This document shows, one piece after another, positions 31,461 through 34,816 of a stretch of 34,816 nt of DNA. The stretch's first letter is position 1, and every line of letters begins with the position of its first letter. The stretch spans positions 431,129-465,944 of the forward strand of contig NW_003142306.1 in assembly GCF_000003605.2 (NCBI RefSeq). The letters run 5' to 3'. The notes beneath the pieces were generated by a model. The model was given only the letters and a program-made list of their open reading frames with translations. It searched no databases and was not told where the DNA came from. The DNA is from Saccoglossus kowalevskii (lineage: Eukaryota; Hemichordata; Enteropneusta; Harrimaniidae). Both the position numbers and the translations under genes were made by a program.

Positions 31461-32049
31461 AAAATTTCCCTTTTACTCACAAAATTTTCTTTTTCAGTTA
31501 TTGTGAGTAAAAGTGTTATATAGTAGTTAGAGAATGAACCATTATTCTTGTTGAGGGAGAATCAGGTCAGAATCGGAAAACCAAACAAATAAATGTGCAT
31601 GAAGTAAAAACGGCACAGTGACTTTCTGTCAGGTTTATCAATTTTTGAAAATATTTTGCATTGAAAATAAATAATTTACATAATGTTTGACATTCACATG
31701 GGTTTTTGTAATTTAAAATTTATCATAATACAAATTGCCTACATATCTACCCTTACATTAAATAGACATACTGTATGTGACAGAATATAATAGACCATTT
31801 ACCCAAACTTTAAGATTCATGCCATGCAAAACAAAACAAAAATCTTGTTGTTATAGTAACGTCAAAACATCACATGAGACTTGACAAACATTGAAGGTTC
31901 TTTTGGTTATTTTCACACTCAATAATGCTCTACCGGCGTATATACACATTTGATTACATGCAATTTTTATGAAGTAAAGGTATCACATCGCCATGTACCC
32001 CTCTTAAAGATCGGTATTTGACATTGATCAGTAAAAAACAAATTCAAGT

Positions 32050-32507
32050 TACTGTCATCGCCATATTGTTCCGAACACCAAAATAGCAACATTGCCAGCT
32101 ATGTTGCTGACTGGTTTGCTAAGTGCGCTTGGCGATCGTTACGCGATTAGAACAAGTAAGGTCAATCCAACCTGAACAGGAGACGTCGAACTAATAGTGA
32201 GGGACTAAGACACATCGGAATATAAATAGAAGATCACAATGTGATAGCTTTTCAATATATTTTATTTAATCTTGTACATTTCTATATAATAAATGGCAAA
32301 GTTATGTATTTACACAGTATGAAATGTCTGGACACCGGCAATGGTGTGTCAAGTGCATGTCATTTTAGCCGAAGGGTGCACCCTCTTAACAGTGGTTTGA
32401 ACTAACCAGTTCTAATAACACAACAATCTCGAGACGTGCTTAACAAACCAGTCAGCAACTTAGCTGGCAATGTTGATGTTTGGGTGTTCGAAACAATATG
32501 AACAGTA
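32050..32507. mobile_element. Inverted-repeat (foldback) element, arms of about 80-110 bp
   Basis: Left arm 32050-32130 includes GCAACATTGCCAGCTATGTT and GCTGACTGGTTTGCTAAG. The complement is found at 32431-32507 (CTTAACAAACCAGTCAGC, TAGCTGGCAATGTTGATG). Weaker pairing extends inward to about 32160 and 32403. The loop of about 270-300 bp contains the palindrome GGGTGCACCC near 32374 and no coding sequence. Arm identity is moderate, so the insertion is not recent. It is distinct from the foldback at 11015. Confidence 0.75.
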
Positions 32508-34769
32508 AAAAATCAAATCATTAGATTGTTGTTGCTGACTTTCAGTTCACGCATAATGCAAGATATCATATAACTTAGAAGTACTGAAAATGTTTATTTA
32601 GCCACAAACTTTTTTGATCAAAATCTCAGGAAAAAATATACCATCCCCATAGATAAATGTTATCTACTGACTGTCCACTTTGCAGATTTATTCCAAATTT
32701 TTTAAAATTACTGTAAAACATTTTCACTGGTATTTAATTTCGCAATTTTGATGTTTGTGCCTTTTCATTGGCTTTTAATTTCACAAATTTGGCAGAGAAA
32801 CAATGAGTTCTTTTTATTATTATTTTACATATTCAAGTGGATTTTACTTATTGACGAAAATAGCAAAAATTAAAACCCAGTTAATAATTTATGTCTTCAC
32901 AGTGCCGTATTTTTCACTGTCTTATAATTGAGTGGTGTCTGTGCAATATTTAACCCACATATTGTGGTAGAACATAACTGAAGTTGTTGTTCAATAACAC
33001 CACAAACAGTAACTCTTATAAATTGTAATACACCTTGCATATCACAATATATATGACAATATTGTGAATTGAAGTGACTAATAACCATTATGTGGTAATT
33101 GTATCGCTGCATTTACATCACATGTCATTGTGATTGCTTTGTCTGTCTGTGAGCGAAGATAAATGTAAGCGATAATAACTGTCACTACAAATTGCCAACT
33201 CTGCACTTCATGTCACCCAACAACAAACCTCAACCAATTTCTGTTTATGTTGCTTTACTTGACTACCTTAAACAAATACATTTTGGTGTGTACAGTGACT
33301 AAGCCTATAAGCATTCACTGCCATCTGTCTCGATCATGAACTGTAAGTTGATTTATGGGATTCAGTACTGTATATTCTCTAATGCGATTTACCACTGACA
33401 AGTTTTGTGATTTTATCTCAGAAAACCAACCTAAATCCAGGTGTTTTTTGATACAAAATGCATGAAATTGGGAGGAATGTCTGTGTTCTCCACAGAAAAA
33501 GTAAAATAGAGTATGGGCAACTTTACATAACAATAGACTGTGTAAATTACCTTTATTGTACTCATTGTTATGCTAAATTGGTTCTATTGTTTATCCAAAA
33601 TTTAATAGTGGAGAACCCCTACTCTATAATGTGCTAGGGAAAACCCTGAATGTTTTTTTCAGATTTTCTAATTTAACTGAGAACCCTGTCTTCAGGCAAA
33701 AAAAATCCTGTTCATCAAAATTTTGAGCGAATGTCAAAAGTAAAGCATGATTAATTTTTTTTGCTAACAATTTGAATGTTAATACCAATCTTTAAATGAT
33801 GTACGCCATACAGAAACGTCAGAAACAGTATTGCAAACATGGAAGCAGCCAATCACTGGCGGTGAACAATGACTATGAATTCAGTTGGGAAAACACACTG
33901 ATGACTTTGGCATATGCGAAATCTTGAGTGTTGCAACAGTTGCACATGATTTTTTTAGCACAAATCAAAAAAAAATTTGAAAATATGATCAGGCAGGTGC
34001 AGTGAAATCTAGTATTGAGCAAGATTTTTTTTTGTTTAACTTTATTAATAAAATTTGCAAAAAGGCTAATGCTAATGGGTGGAAATCTGTATTGTATATT
34101 GTCACACTCACCAAGTGGGCTTTGTTCTTTTTAGTTCACACATACACATGTGCATGTGAGATGAAGACCTATCGTTCTTACCTCAGAGCAACAAACTACT
34201 ATACTATATAACTAGACAAATAAGCTGTGAATTGCTTATTTATGATTAAGCACTATATGTAACATTCATGTCTAGATGTCTGTGGTTTTTGAGATAAAGG
34301 TGCACTGGATTTGAATACCATGTAATGTAGGAGATGTAGTTTTCACTGTTATTACGTAATCAATTTTATGGTTGACACATGTAATTTATTTTTACATGTT
34401 TGTCATGATTTACATGCAAACCTCAGGCAAATTAGTATATCTTCTGCATTTTTATTTTCACCGATTTATTTTATCATTTCAATGAAAGTGATAAAAATAA
34501 ATTTGAAGTTACCGATGAAATGTTGTCGAGCCAGTAACAACAATCATTGCACTGAATGTTGAAAAGAGTCAAAGGTGGCTATTTAATAATTCAAAATGGT
34601 GGTTGTTTAATAGTTAGTTGTCATGACAGCAGTTCCTGCATGAACTCTTGGTCACCCTTCACAGGTATAATACAATCATTCACAGCTAGCAGTGCTTTAT
34701 AATTAATCACTCAACTGGAAATAAATATAGGAAATAAAATCACAACATTCTATTTTCTCTTTCACTCAG

Positions 34770-34816
34770 AACAGTTTTCAGTGGGGGATTTCTGAGGTTC
34801 ATACAGCATTATACAA
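34770..34816 (+). CDS. Possible exon 3 of the cysteine-rich gene (runs off the window)
   Basis: A strong pyrimidine tract and acceptor (TCTATTTTCTCTTTCACTCAG, AG at 34768-34769) are followed by sequence open to the window end in the phase required by exon 2 (..LTVFSGGFLRFIQHYT). An alternative acceptor 12 bp later keeps the same frame. No cysteine appears in the visible 15 residues, so the link to the gene rests only on splice signal and phase. Confidence 0.3.

Larger units (their letters stand above)
30788..34769 (+). other. Second intron, or downstream region, of the cysteine-rich gene
   Basis: No further cysteine-rich exon could be supported. It contains a diverged ~150-bp tandem repeat (30880-31460) and an inverted-repeat element (32050-32507). 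Other stretches are AT-rich without recognised features. Consensus acceptors at 30947, 31498 and 33661 are not followed by convincing exons in phase. Confidence 0.45.

Noticed and set aside
1-34816. tRNA, rRNA or snRNA genes
   Set aside because: No convincing T-loop GTTCRAN box paired with an A box at the right distance and no acceptor-stem pairing was found by eye on either strand. A covariance-model scan would be needed to exclude them fully.

Overview
The window reads as a eukaryotic, AT-rich, intron-bearing genome with low gene density. Single copies of coding sequence sit in tens of kilobases of repeat-littered DNA with consensus GT..AG splice signals. Broken non-LTR retrotransposons, short inverted-repeat elements, micro- and minisatellites and one assembly gap (Ns at 19843-19910) point to a draft metazoan assembly. 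A TRIM-NHL protein and a secreted cysteine-rich protein exclude bacteria, fungi and plants. I would guess a marine invertebrate (hemichordate, cephalochordate or lophotrochozoan), but the sequence alone does not fix the phylum.

Layout. 1-11 kb is gene-poor. It holds one copy of a ~280-bp interspersed element with GTACCATG ends (486-763), three dead fragments of non-LTR reverse transcriptase (about 2290-3300 plus strand, 5360-5660 plus strand, 6480-7270 minus strand) and three copies of a ~160-bp TTAA-flanked MITE (5086, 8707, 9955). Around 11.0-11.9 kb lies a long foldback element with another insertion inside its left arm. 12-17 kb is intergenic, with a CTCF-like motif, a possible CRE/NRF1/CCAAT promoter near 14.75 kb, small tandem repeats and a second copy of the ~280-bp element. 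17259-19685 is the only long coding region: an intact, single-coding-exon TRIM-NHL gene (RING, two B-boxes, coiled coil, NHL propeller) preceded by a 3' splice site. 20-25 kb holds a long TA microsatellite, the third ~280-bp element, a 75-bp direct repeat pair and a ~17-unit minisatellite.

From about 25.3 kb to the window end I read the 5' part of a second gene on the plus strand. A CCAAT/TATA promoter is followed by a signal-peptide exon (25632-25716), a ~5-kb intron carrying a recent 228-bp duplication and a hairpin element, a cysteine-rich exon (30691-30787), and perhaps the start of a third exon at the right edge. This split gene gives no long open reading frame, so it is easily overlooked.

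The two genes have no evident functional link. TRIM-NHL proteins are ubiquitin ligases and RNA regulators in the cytoplasm; the second product should enter the secretory pathway. The most unusual features are the MITE family that carries a perfect NRF1 consensus in every copy, the three-copy GTACCATG element, the minisatellite whose units encode a GNRA-tetraloop hairpin, and a 26-bp palindromic insertion inside a dead retrotransposon.
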